64,000 nt of DNA from Sipunculus nudus. Lineage: Eukaryota > Annelida > Sipuncula > Golfingiida > Sipunculidae. The position numbers and the translations under genes were made by a program. Below the pieces are notes generated by a model. The model made no database searches. It saw nothing but the letters and a program-made list of their open reading frames with translations, and was not told where the DNA came from. The stretch spans positions 48,307,327-48,371,326 of the forward strand of contig CM049308.1 of NCBI GenBank assembly GCA_026874595.1, written 5' to 3'. Of this stretch, positions 1-12,043 are shown piece by piece (within the stretch, counting starts at the first letter, position 1; every line of letters starts with the position of its first letter).

Positions 1-2129
1 AGATGGGGTCTACACCCAAACACGCAAAACTCTTTAACCTGCCAAGACTAAAAGCCAAGGCAAAGACAGCCCGTGTCTTACTTACAGAAATGCAAATTGC
101 AGATGACGCTGAAGATGACGTTATACTGAAGAAGGCCAACAACGACTCGTGGACCGGCTTGCCTTTACTAAGCCTGCAGTTTTTACCGGAATGTCAGCAT
201 CAAAAAGATGGAGGTCATGACATGAGTCCCGACAACTCCCTGGTCAATTACCATCAATTTTTGCAGTTAACTATGGTTAATTCCTTAAGATAACTATATA
301 TCCAATTGAGAACTGACAAAGCATCCAACGTGATGTGTGTGAAAGAACAGGAGCGGGACGCTGAGCACAAAGATTGTGTTCAAAGCTTGTATCATCAACA
401 CCCTCAATGGCCATATACACATACACACATCAAGAGACAAGGCACAATGTTTCTTTTTGAGATGTATCCACAAAATGATATCCATCAAATGGGAAGACAA
501 GGTGACCAATACAGACATCCTCCTTCAGTCAAAACGACCATCTCAACTATGCTCACCGAAATAGACGGTGAGGCGAGGTCGTATTCCAAAGGACTTTCTC
601 TTTGGGCGACTGAAATTGGCTCAAACCAAAGAGGTGGCCCCAATCTTTGTTTGCAGCATCAGATATGCCCACATTGATCTACAGACATAAGTTGGGGGGG
701 GGGGGGGGTAAACAATACAGGAATTTAACAATAAAGGAGAGGAAGGCATCAGTGACCAAAAACCACATCAGAATCAAACACGGTGCAACCCTTGGTGGGC
801 ACAGAAAAGAGATCAGTTATAATGATACGCGGGAGAGGTCCATTGGTGCTTTTCTATCATACATCCGATTAATATATAGCACCAAATGCCTTTGATAAGC
901 AAATACTCGCACAGTGACACGGGCTGTAGGCTACCTTAAATACTCGGGAACCTCCCGCCATTTGAAGAAAGTGAACGTAATCCAACGCCTGAACAGACGT
1001 CACCGAGGCAGGAGCTTTCTTTATTGCCCATATCAACGGCCGGTCCTGCATGTAAATTGGGCGAATCTGTGATACACGTATTTGCATATCAGCACTTCAC
1101 AATGCCGTTGAAGGACCTCGCGTTTTTCCCTCTCATGGATGTATAAGTAAAACCGAGTATGGCATAGACTGAATGATCCACGCTGTATCTCCAGAAACGA
1201 GCCAAAGAGAAATTCAGGAAGGCGGGTTATAGTGGCTTACTTATCAATTCCCTTCTGTGTTCCATGTCTTCAGCAACACTGAAGAAAGTCTGAACAAGGG
1301 TATATAAAACAGAAGTTTTGTCATTTAGCTCACACATAACAGGTTACCATGAAATGAGGATTTCAAGGAATTTTAACTAAGACATGTTTTGGTTAGCAGG
1401 AAAAACCAATGTCTGTGACTGGCCTGTTAGCGGAAGAATAGGTGGACAGCTGGACTGGCTAAAGGATGGACGATGGACAAAGAATCACGTTACCGGTTCA
1501 TGCAGAAAAACAAAAACAACATTAATATGGCACATCTGAGTTTACTCATCATTATACATTTAACAAAACCTGAGGTACATGGTTAAATCTAAATAATACT
1601 GTGAAATTTCTTAATATAAAATGCTGGTAAAATCATTGTGAAGTTTGATTACCACAGCGTTCATTCAAAAACCTTCTATGCACAATTTTATGAAAAAATT
1701 GTGTTGTCTGTGAGCAGGTCTGGGTTTTTTATCCACTGTTTATACAGTTAGTAAAGACATGGCTTTGGTGCTGTCACTATTGAGCACTACAGAGTGTAAC
1801 AGTGGAGCATCATATATACACATAAGACTAGAAAATGGTAACATATGAATGATGTTACTGCTGCATTTACCTCCATGTATATTATATTTCGCAATGAACT
1901 GTGGATTATATACAGCAGCCATGTAGTTCGTTATTTCATAACTTTTTTTATAACTTTGAATACACTCTCCAGTTAACAAAAATAATAATAAACTGGAGTA
2001 TTCAACACCTTGCCAGGAGTGTGTATTATAACAAAATATTCAACATCTGAACCATGATAATGAAGTACATGTATATTAAATTATAAATTTTTCTATGAAC
2101 ACATGTATCTGTCGATTCCATAACAAAAA
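1..2129. other. Unassigned sequence, no recognisable gene
   Basis: Mixed-composition sequence lying beyond the 3' end of the oxidase gene. Roughly 550-1300 is richer in G+C and CpG than most of the window. Short open frames exist on both strands (up to 123 codons) but none shows a family motif, splice pattern or composition I recognise. A G15 run sits at 694-708. I see no tRNA or rRNA. Confidence 0.4.
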
Positions 2130-3941
2130 CAAGGGACTCATGGGTCACATCGCTCAGCTGAATTTTGGAAAATGTTAGTAAATGCAAAATATAATTGAAT
2201 ATAAATATATATATATATACATGTATATACATTAGCATTTGAGAACTAAGGGAAAATGGTACCGCTAACTGGTGATAATCAAATATTAAATATATATTCG
2301 ACAAATTAATACTGTGCACTTTTATGGACCATATTTAAGATGCAGGAGCATCTTATGATCAAGTATAAAGTATCAGTATTTCAGCAGTATCAAAGTAATA
2401 TGTGTGTAAAATAATCATGGGAATGTATGAACACCTGTCATTTATAGCATAAGGAAGAAATTGGCGATTAGCTGAAGTATAATAATACACATTTTATTAA
2501 CTGAAATAAAATGCTGTAAAAATTAAAATATCCATTTTGAAATCAGCATAAACTAAATCTGATAAGTATATATTGTTCTGTGTAATACATGAAAATTGTG
2601 GCCTTTAACCATTCAATAATGCAATAAGGAGAAAAAAAATTATGCTTAAAAATTATATGAAAGGATACATCTGACGGAAAAAAAGAGATGGACAAACAAA
2701 GCCAACAACTTTATTCTGTATTCTGCTGAGGCAGGAAAATAAGGAACAAATGTTTGCATAAGATCCTCTTCTTTTTATTTTAAAAATTTCTTTCAAGTTT
2801 ATAAATTTTATACATTTGCAATATAACATGTATCTGAATACATACAAGCTGATTCAATATTCTAAATTGCATCACCATGTATCCCTAATCATCTGAAAAT
2901 ATAACTTCATTCAGAATTTACAATTTTAAATTGCACCTTCATATATCCATAATTTGGCTAATATATTATCAAATAATGCTTCATGATGGGTTTAATTATA
3001 TTTCAATTTGTTAAAACCATTTGAAAGAAAATTAATTTCTTTAAAAATGTTACATTACCACAACATGGCATTATGGATTACTCTTTGATTTAAATCAGTT
3101 TTGAACAATGCACTGGAAACAGCTTTACAATTTAGGAAATACTTTCTAAACAATAACAATTTTCATTACAATTGGTTGGGGAGGGGAGGATGATAACAGA
3201 GTGACCCATTACAAATCAGTTCAGCAGAGGGAGCTGCACTGAATGACCTCCAGTGATCTTAAGAGCCTCCAAAAAAAATTTTAAAAAAATACCCTAAATT
3301 TGGGAGCCTTTATTTCCAAATTTAAATTTGAACAGATAAAATCCTCATCCTATCATGCTGTGAAAATTAAATCCACAATACTTACATGAAAACATTTAGG
3401 TACTGATTTAAAATTATGCTACTAATTAAAAAAAGCAAAATGCAGATCTAATTTTTGGAATACAATTAAATCTTGAATAAAAAAATTTATATTATTGAAA
3501 AAAGTCTCTTGGATCAACAATTCTCATGTTGAGTGAGTAAATATCTTTCCCGATTCTTTAACAAAGTGAATTATGTTCGGGTCCATAACCTTTTATTATT
3601 AATTACACAGTACTGACCTCATTTTATTGGTATGTACATAGGAAAAATATAGAGGAATATTTATACAAATATGATCAAAAACAGATCAGTGGTTTTGATA
3701 TAAGGCATTCTTGAAGTGTTACAATAGGTTTTAAATGGAAAATTGAGGCTTTTCCTTGAAGGTGTAAAGTCATAGTGATCAAATTATCAGTATGGTAGGA
3801 GATTTTGGGACATCTAACTGTATGCTGAAATTCGGATTTGTAGGTCAAACAGTTTCAAAATGTGCCAGTTTCACGGATGGACAGCTGAAAAACAAACCAC
3901 CATCACTATAGCTAAATTTGACTTATAGTCAGATGAGCTAA
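2130..3941 (-). mobile_element. Helentron-like non-autonomous element, family A
   Basis: The element is bounded by CAAGGGACTCATGGGTCA followed by GCTCAGCTGA at the low end, and by the AGTCAGATGAGCTAA hairpin end at the high end. The interior is AT-rich. It contains phrases shared with the other family A copies: a GGCAGGAAAATAAGG motif, a G-rich patch near 3175, and a GGGTCCATAAC motif near 3577. No protein is encoded. Orientation is assigned minus because the end beginning TTAGCTC... starts with the inverted repeat and the opposite end carries the terminal palindrome, as in Helentrons; this is inference. Confidence 0.6.
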
Positions 3942-4367
3942 AAAGAAAGAAACCTCACAGTTAAAAAAAACCTCAAATATTTATAATTATAAAAGTCAGA
4001 AGAGTAACCATAAAGTGTACAAGGTGTTAGATTAAAACATACAAAACATTACAACACTCATACAATTTTCATAATCTTCATATAAAATAAAAATAACCAA
4101 ATAAACTAACAAAGTAAATTCCAATGAGAAAATGAGACCCACGTGAAACAGACCTCAGCTGAATTTGTCTAACCACAGAAATTTATAAAATTCTATCTTG
4201 CACAGAAAAGGTTCTAGTGTTTTTATATGCTGTAGTACAGTGAACCCTTGAAAGTACGAGGTGAGGTGTAAGCAAGGTCTGATATAAACAGCAAATAAGA
4301 CTTGTGACCGAGAAAAATGTGTCGTTATTTTGAGATGGTCCCTAAACTGTGGTGGTTGTTTAATCTA
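3942..4367. other. Unassigned AT-rich spacer
   Basis: AT-rich sequence between two mobile elements. No open frame or motif that I can support. Confidence 0.4.
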
Positions 4368-5615
4368 CAGTAGAGAACCGTCTTTCCGAAGCCATCGGGG
4401 GGACAAGCTTTTCTTTCGGTATAACAAATTTTCAGGAAATCGGTCATTGGTCAAGAGGCAAGTTTGTACAACAGTTAATGATTAATTTAACGCCATTTTA
4501 CCCCGGTAACACAGTGTTTCTCTTCGACCTACGTAACTGGCATATAAAAATATTGGATTAATAGCTTGATTGGTAAAGATCAGTCTAACCTGTTTTTAGG
4601 ATACGTGTGTGCCACTTTTTTTCAACAGAGGGAAAGGTCAAATGACTTTGCCATTTGTGTGGTTTCTTTATTTCTTTGACTCACAAGGAGGCCCCAAAGT
4701 GGCAAACGCAAAACGAGTGAACGGCAAGGGAATAAACCTTTTGAAAGTTTGTAGAGCCAACTAATTAAAATGGATTATTTATAATTTTCAGATCTAACGT
4801 AGGTTTAAAGTTATTCAATACCCCAGCTGATGTTGCATATTTAACTTCTTTACTTCGTTTCATATGAATGTTCTCTCTATATTCGATGATGGCAGGCACA
4901 GTCGAGCCGCTCCAGGTTTGTCAGTTTGTCATCAAAGCATAAAGCGGCTTTAAAGCCGTCGGTTTTCTCTTCTTTGACTTCATATCTCTGACAAGTGACA
5001 GCAAGACAATCGTGTTAGAGTTGTGTTTTTCTTTGCAGTAAAATTAAAAGTATTAATAAGTTAAATAACAGCAAGTTTAAGTAGATGACCAAATTGTTCT
5101 TAGGAATGAAATACTCATTTGTATGGCCAGACCCGCATGCTTTGACCTCGCACGTTAACCTATTCGAGCACAAACGATGTATGAATGATACCTCACCAAT
5201 GTCCACTTGAGTAAACTGGTCAGTTGTTAGGCCTGACATCCTATCCCAAGCCAAAGAATACAAACTCGATTACATAAAGAATATGGTTGATAACACACAA
5301 GTGCTCTTGGATAAACTGCTCAGCTGCTTTCTGAGGGTATAAGGAGCTTAGTGTTGAGGGACTAGCTGTTTCACACCTTTGCCAGGCGACAACATCCGCC
5401 CAGAACTAATTAAGGTCACCACTGAGCTTAAACGCCTGACTGCAGGCCTTTGTGACTCGTGTTTACAAAAAAAAATCATTTGCATTATTTACATGCTTGA
5501 AAAATATTTCGTAAATACAAATAAATTTTCGGTTCCCAATTTTAAATTTCGGAAAAACAATTCCGGAAAAACAAATTTTCGGAAATTTGTAATTAAAAAA
5601 AATGGCGCTCTACTA
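4368..5615. mobile_element. Possible pogo-like TA-flanked element
   Basis: The left end CAGTAGAG preceded by TA mirrors the right end CTCTACTA followed by TA. Both ends are followed inward by stretches rich in TTTCCGAA/TTCGGAAA phrases (about 4380-4445 and 5520-5585). The inverted repeat is short and imperfect. The interior has no transposase that I recognise. This could be a decayed miniature transposon or chance similarity. Confidence 0.35.
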
Positions 5616-7186
5616 TATTTGAAAAAATCTGGCTTGCTGGAGCTCTCCCTGTCAATCATACACTAAAGGCCTGATGGGGCAACACCACTCCCTGTACGCC
5701 TCTGTATAGACAAGAGAGTCTATATGGATGATACAGTTCTATATGACATGGTTTTCTATAACTTGAATTAAAGCTACATTTTTTATCAACTGCTTTGAAG
5801 TTTCATACTTTAAGAAGCTTTGATCCTTATGCACACATGATATGAAAACTGAAACAACAGTACTTGCTGGGAAAATGTACAACCATAATAGCAAGGCCAT
5901 ATTATGGTAGTGATTTTACAGTTAAATTAACAAAGCCAATTATTATGCAAAATTCTAATTTTATTTCTGGTGTATACTCAAGTCTAAATTACTAGTAGCT
6001 TTCCTGCTGTTTTTGTAAAGTACATTGTATTCCAGCCCATAACTTCTACAAATTACTGAACTGATTCCCTCCATGTATTTGGAAAATATCCTGAAGAAAC
6101 ACCATACCAATATAAAGGAACTAATCTTGCAGTCATGAAGTGTGAAACTGAAGTATTTACTCCATTTAAACAAGGCCTGAGGTCACAGTGACATTGTTTC
6201 AGGTATGTATTAGTTTTTTTTTCCTGATTGAGTGCAAAATTTAAGATCTGAAACTATAAACGTTTGGGCCCTGCCTGGTTGGGCAGATGTTAGACAAAGG
6301 GCCTATTCTGTAATTTAGGTGACTTCCAGTCAGCTCAGCTAAAAACTGAGACCCATGCACTGACTTATCAACAGACCAAATCAACATGCGTGTGTGATTG
6401 CTACACTTCTGACACAGTTTATATCACCAAGCAGACCTTCAGACCTAATGTTCAGATGACAAGTTATAAATAAATGCAATTTCTGGTAGGAATCACATAT
6501 CATGTTACAGTCTTACAAAATTAAAATAACATTAATCATTAATTATGAACTTTTGCATCATCATTCTACAAAACAATTTCATGTAAAAGGATATGTACCT
6601 GGTACAAAGGATTCTAGGAAAATCCACAATATGGATGTATGTTAAAGCTTGACCTAATTCTTATGTACCCATAATCCAATGTACCCATCATTCTTATACA
6701 CCTAACCTGATCTGAATAATATTTCAAATTATCCCCCAATTGAACCCAATGAATCAACCATATGTCAGTCTTCATCAGCAGCAATACAACACCAATAACT
6801 GATATGTGGACTTTGCATTACTTTAAAATGAATTTCATGAATATCTGAATAGCATGTTGAAGGCATTCATAATTACATTTATCAAATACAACTTGAAAAT
6901 ATGCTTAATTAAAATGAGGACCTTACCTGACACTGCTTTCTCATTAAATAAGACGTCCTCAGCTATATAATAAAGTTATCACTAGGTAAATGAAGGGATA
7001 CTTAAAGGGCATTATACTGAACTTGAAACACTATTAATTAGTCTAGTATTGCTACCACAAACATGGCATGTAAAAACTTGTCTCATTTAGATCTGATTCA
7101 CAAAGACATACTTTTCACATACAGAGGAAATAATTTGTATTCTTAAAAAAATCTGTGTGCCATATTGTCATTATATACCTGTGTGC

Positions 7187-7188
<2 letters not shown>
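5616..7188. other. Unassigned AT-rich intergenic sequence
   Basis: No gene, repeat array or terminal structure that I can support. Open frames are short and without motif. Confidence 0.4.
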
Positions 7189-7268
<80 letters not shown>

Positions 7269-7300
7269 ATATACATATATTATATACATATATATATATG
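7189..7300. repeat. (TA)n microsatellite, interrupted
   Basis: Long runs of alternating TA broken by TTGCT and GTTATATAC segments. The Tyr/Ile-rich open frame across it is a by-product of the repeat. Confidence 0.95.
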
Positions 7301-7766
7301 ATACTTATAAAAGGAAGTTGGTCCTCTTTTGTCCTTAATGTTCTGTGAAAATGCTTTGCGTATTACACTGTGCTATACCTCATTTTAAAGTTTCTTGTTG
7401 CTGCAGTGACCTCACTGATATGAGAATAAACAATTTTTAATGTACACATCATTTTAGTGTTTTTGCCTGTTTTTTAAATTGCACTGAGGTAACCATGGAA
7501 AAGAGCCAAACTGCCTTTGGCAAAGACTGGAATGTCTGAACCTCACTGCACGTGATGTGGTTATACAATCTCCAGTGCAGGATTATAAGGCCTATTCTGT
7601 GTGTGAATAAACCCTGCTGTCAGTGACAGATTTTAGCATATTTGGCCCCACATTTTACCCAGTCTCTAACCCACTTGCAAGCATATGGTCAATAAATGTG
7701 AAAAATATGTGACTCTCACAGGGCACTTGCACAAATCACAGGTGAAGTACAAGCATTATTAGCATA
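7301..7766. other. Unassigned spacer
   Basis: AT-rich sequence without a supported feature between the TA microsatellite and the TCGCGA element. Confidence 0.4.
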
Positions 7767-8194
7767 CTGTGGTTGGCTTCATATTCGCGATGCTGAAATT
7801 TCGCGATTTCACCATTTTGAATGATTCGCGAGGGTTTCATTTTCGCGATCTCTCCAGAACCTATATAAAAACTTTAGTAAAGCCATACCTGTCAGTATTA
7901 TAAAATGAGAATAAGTCATGAGTTTGTGATATTCTACTCATATAACGGTGGTCCCGTACACGCAGCACAGGTATAGTTTAGTTCAAATTTAAGGGAACGT
8001 TTTCCCTATACCTGCATCTAATTTATTATAAAAGTTCTCACTGTCTAACCTATTCACATACAAGTATTGGTTTTACTAAATAAGGAGGACATACTCAATT
8101 GGCCAATTATTCCCGAGGGTTTCATTTTCGCGATTATTTCCCATTCGCGAATATCGCGAAATTTAAACCCTCGCGAACAAAAAGGCAACCACAG
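7767..8194. mobile_element. 428-bp TA-flanked MITE with TCGCGA repeats
   Basis: The ends CTGTGGTTG and CAACCACAG are perfect inverted repeats, each flanked by TA (7765-7766 and 8195-8196). Immediately inside, both ends carry several copies of TTCGCGA/TCGCGAA and a shared AGGGTTTCATTTTCGCGA phrase. There is no coding capacity. The TA duplication, short length and symmetric ends fit a pogo/Tc1-mariner type miniature element. Confidence 0.75.
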
Positions 8195-8868
8195 TATTTA
8201 TCATAGGAAGGCAGATACTAGTGATTGTCTTTGTATATGTTTACAGTCCAACCTGTCTTAATGAACACCTAGAAAGTGCCGGCAATTGGCTATGATGACC
8301 ACTGGATATCAGTCCCTTTCAAATTTCTGTCAAATTTCCTATAGATAAACCCTGTGAAATATGACCACCTTGCTATTATTTTTTTGCATTTTTTTGCTGG
8401 CCAAAGTGATATAATACTAATAAACTGACCTGCCTAATGCGGGCACTCTTTGTGCTACACCTTGATCAGCACTGACCAATCAGCTGATTGCCAATGTGTG
8501 AAGTCATGGTCTCTTGCACGGCTCACTTTCAATTTTTACTGGTGTGCACATGTACTGAACACCAGACTATTTGTTTTGGCATTCCCTGGGCTGACCCTGG
8601 ACATGTGGCTCTAGCTAGACCATGTGATTGGCTCACACGACCTGCTTATCCACCTGAATGAAGTTCCCCCCCCCCAAAGTTTATTTAAGATCTTTGCCCC
8701 TGTGGTTTGTCTTTAATCTATTCAGCGCACTACAAGAAAGGCTTTACAACAAAGAGTGAATAACTATGATGTTTCTGTGAAGCAAGTGATGTGAGTAACC
8801 AGTGGTGTCATCAAACAATTTTTTTTGTCATTCAGATGAGCACATTTGTCGTGTCAGAAGAACCTCAA
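8195..8868. other. Unassigned spacer
   Basis: No supported gene. It has a weakly palindromic AT/GC mix and a C9 run near 8668. Confidence 0.35.
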
Positions 8869-10682
8869 CAAGGGACCTATGGGTCACTGTGCTCAGCTGA
8901 CGTTAACCTTGAAGGTAAAAATCTAAAATAATATCAAATGGAGATAAAGTGTAAGAGGAAGAGGTAATAAAGGCCATGGTTGGTTTATATGATTGGTTTG
9001 TATTGATGAGCAAGAAATTGTTGCAAAAAATATTTTGTGACCTGGCCATGTGTTTCCTAATGTTGAAACTAAAGCATGCGAGCAGTTTGTGAACAAATGA
9101 TCTGTTTTATTACCATGATCATTAGTTGGTTTTTCGATTAACTGTTGACATTTCAGTAGTTTACACATTTGTTCAATTGAATCTATTTTTTTTTTGTATA
9201 ATATATATTATTAAATATATGTAGTTTTTTATTATGAAATGTATACAGTAGAAATATAGCACATATTTAACAACATAAAACAGGGCAAACAAAGCCTGAT
9301 CTCAAATTCTGCTGAGGCAGGAAAATAATGAACAAATGTTTGTTAAATCCTCATTTTTTTATTACATCAATATATATCTGAATATAAAAGTTGATTCATA
9401 ATTCTCATGTGCATCATCATAAATCTCAATCTTGTCAGATAACACCACATCATGCATACAAATGTTTATTTATTTTTTACCACAAAAATATATCTTTTAA
9501 ATCTGCAAAACAATGAATATCTAAAAATAATACTTGATTTAGATTTCACAATTTTTAATTGTGTCTTTATTTATCCATAATGTGATTCATATTTTATAAT
9601 AATTTAAGCATACTGATGGGTTCAATTATATTTGTTAAAATCATTTAAAAGAAAATTGATTTCTGGATTACACCTTAATTATTTTTTTCAAGGAAAGTTT
9701 TATCAGAGTGGAAACAGCATTACAATTAAGGAGATACAGTGAAAACAATAACAATTACTGCATAACACTTGGTGGGTTGGGTTTGCGGGGGGGGGGGGGG
9801 GGTTGATTGGGGTGGTGATATGAGAATAACTGTACACCTGTCACAGCAGGGGATCTCCCCCAATGACTGTAACAAATCAGAAACCCTGGCATAGCTGACT
9901 TCAAGTGACCTGGAGTGGGACCCTGCATCTGTAATCAAAGCAAGTGACTACAAAAAAAAAAATCAATAACTAGCTTAATTTTCAAGCTTTTATTTTCAAA
10001 TTTCAGATTTAGACAAACTAAATATTTATGTTTACATGCTGTGAAAATTAAATCAATGGTGCTTACAGGAAAAAAACGTGCCATGGTCAAAGTTGGGCAA
10101 AATTTAAGGTACCAATTTTTTTTTTTATGCTAATAACTTAAAAAATTTACAAAATTCAGATCTAATTTTGGGTAAACAATTGAATCTTAATTAAAAATAG
10201 TTATATACTTGAGAAAATAGACTCTAGTTTCAAAATTTTTCATGTTAAGTGAGTTATTATTTTTCCTGATTTTTAACAAAGTCCATTATGTTTGGGCCCA
10301 TAACTTAAAGAATTTATACTTTACAGACTTAATTTCTGGCATGTACATAGGAACTATATAGAGGAATATTTATGGTAAATATGAGGAAAACAGATGAGTG
10401 GTTTTGATATTAGGCAGTCCTGAAGTGTGAAAATAGGATTTTAATAAAAAATTGAGGTTTTTCCTTAATTTCTCAAAGGAATGAAGTCGCAAAGACCCAG
10501 TTTTCAGCTTGGTAGGAGATCTTGGGGACATCTAACATTATGCTGAATTTTGGATTCCTAGGTCTTACGGTTTCAAAACGTGCCACATCTACGGACGGAC
10601 GGACGGACGGACGGACAGACGGACGGACGACGGACAATAGACCACGACTATAGCTCAGATGACTTACAGTCAGCTGAGCTAA
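8869..10682 (-). mobile_element. Helentron-like non-autonomous element, family A
   Basis: The low end is CAAGGGACCTATGGGTCA with GCTCAGCTGAC. The high end is an ACGGACGG microsatellite (about 10593-10632), then CTATAGCTCAGATGACTT and AGTCAGCTGAGCTAA. The interior contains the family A GGCAGGAAAATAATG motif, a G16 run at 9787-9802 and the GGGCCCATAACTT motif near 10303. This is the same layout as 13451-16071 and 50838-52459. Confidence 0.7.
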
Positions 10683-11559
10683 TAAAAATGAGTTTGTATT
10701 GTACCTTATTACAATAGGTTTAGTGATTGACTTATTAACATACAACAGTAAATTATATTCAATTTGTGTTTTGTAAAGGTTACTGAATTGGCATAAATTG
10801 TTGTTGTACAAACAATATTAGTTCAATGTCTTGCAAGACCACACCAGCACACCCGACTCAACATGAATTGGAAATCATTCAGTTGGAGGAGAGTCAAGGG
10901 ACAAGTCTGCACAAGTGTAAAATTACAATATAATCAACTGTTTGCAAATTCATTTCATTCACTTATAAAAATTACACATATAAATACATAATTACAAAAC
11001 ACATTAACACAAAGATTTACCCTTTTTACAAAATATGTATCTTACTCATAGCCAATAAGATGGTCTAATATGTATAGTTCCGTCAAACATGTCACCCAGG
11101 TTTGTGCTGTTCATAAATTTTCTGAACCTGTCTAATGACCACCTTTCTATTATGACCACTTGAGCCCAGACCTTGGGTGGTCGCATTATACAGGTTCAAC
11201 TGTATATAGGTAGGCAGAGTGAGTCCATGACTTCAATTTTTCTGTAAGCAATACACTGGTCATGAGTCCGATTCAATTAGTATATGTGACAGTTTCCTAT
11301 GGTGACAATAATAATATACATAACCAGTCAAAGATCTTCAAAAACCTGAATGCCCCCATGTCCCATTCTAGTTCAGAAATGTAAACATCATCACTGATCC
11401 GGTCTTCAAGGTAACACACTGATGTATGAATTTCTTACCATGAGCACAAAGCCACAAAATAAATGTAAAATATATGTGTACAGATCTTACTGAGATAGTA
11501 TCCTACTCATTGCATCTCCCAACTGCAATAAAATGCTTGGTTACCAGGTTTATCAGCAA

Positions 11560-11560
<1 letters not shown>
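10683..11560. other. Unassigned sequence downstream of the oxidase gene
   Basis: The flank 3' of the minus-strand oxidase gene. I looked for a minus-strand AATAAA within a few hundred bases of the stop codon and did not find a convincing one, so the polyadenylation site is not placed. Confidence 0.35.

Positions 11561-11611
<51 letters not shown>
11561..11611. repeat. (TA)25 microsatellite
   Basis: Uninterrupted TA alternation over about 50 bp. Confidence 0.95.
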
Positions 11612-11613
<2 letters not shown>

Positions 11614-11884
11614 ATTTTGCCATTGGATGGTAAAACATTTTTAGTGTTAATCATCACAATTCAGACAATCCTATGACACAGTTTTCACACTGAAACAGTA
11701 ATCAAAATCAGTACAACAAAATCAACAATAATTTTCCTGAGAATCTGAAAACACTGTGGTGATTGTTTAAATGTAATATTCATTAAAAGCAGCTGTCATG
11801 TTTGAGCTCATGATACAAGAATACATTAAGGTAAGCCGTGGTGTGAAGAAGCTGCCGCAGCCCCTCCAGTTGAACTGGTGAGAA

Positions 11885-12043
11885 TCACAGCTTTGATGTG
11901 ACTGGCGTGTTTGGAAAGTAAGCCCACTCAGCCTTGTCAGTAGGAATACCTGCAATGGGTGCATGTACAGCATTCACAGGATGCATGAAGGCCTCTATCA
12001 ACACCCTGGACAGGTCTTTTGTCTCTCTACACAAGGCTAGGTA
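11885..12043 (-). CDS. Oxidase terminal coding exon with PTS1 signal
   Basis: The exon begins in phase 0 at TAC after the acceptor CTTTCAG (12044-12050). It encodes 52 residues starting YLALCRE, passing APIAG and ending PVTSKL, then TGA at 11885-11887. The final SKL is the canonical peroxisomal targeting signal. The junction with the previous exon (LRDQ | YLALCRE) reads smoothly against the family pattern. The acceptor side is directly followed on the intron side by the 47-bp tandem array that repeats this same junction. Confidence 0.93.
   Translation of the reverse strand, partial: YLALCRETKDLSRVLIEAFMHPVNAVHAPIAGIPTDKAEWAYFPNTPVTSKL

Noticed and set aside
5379-5666. Plus-strand open frame beginning MPGDNIRPELIKVTTELKRL
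   Set aside because: The first thirty residues look somewhat protein-like, but the rest is low-complexity AT-rich sequence, there is no recognisable family, and no splice context was found.
7157-7348. Tyr/Ile-rich open frames over TA repeats (also 32568-32951)
   Set aside because: These are translation artefacts of the dinucleotide repeat.
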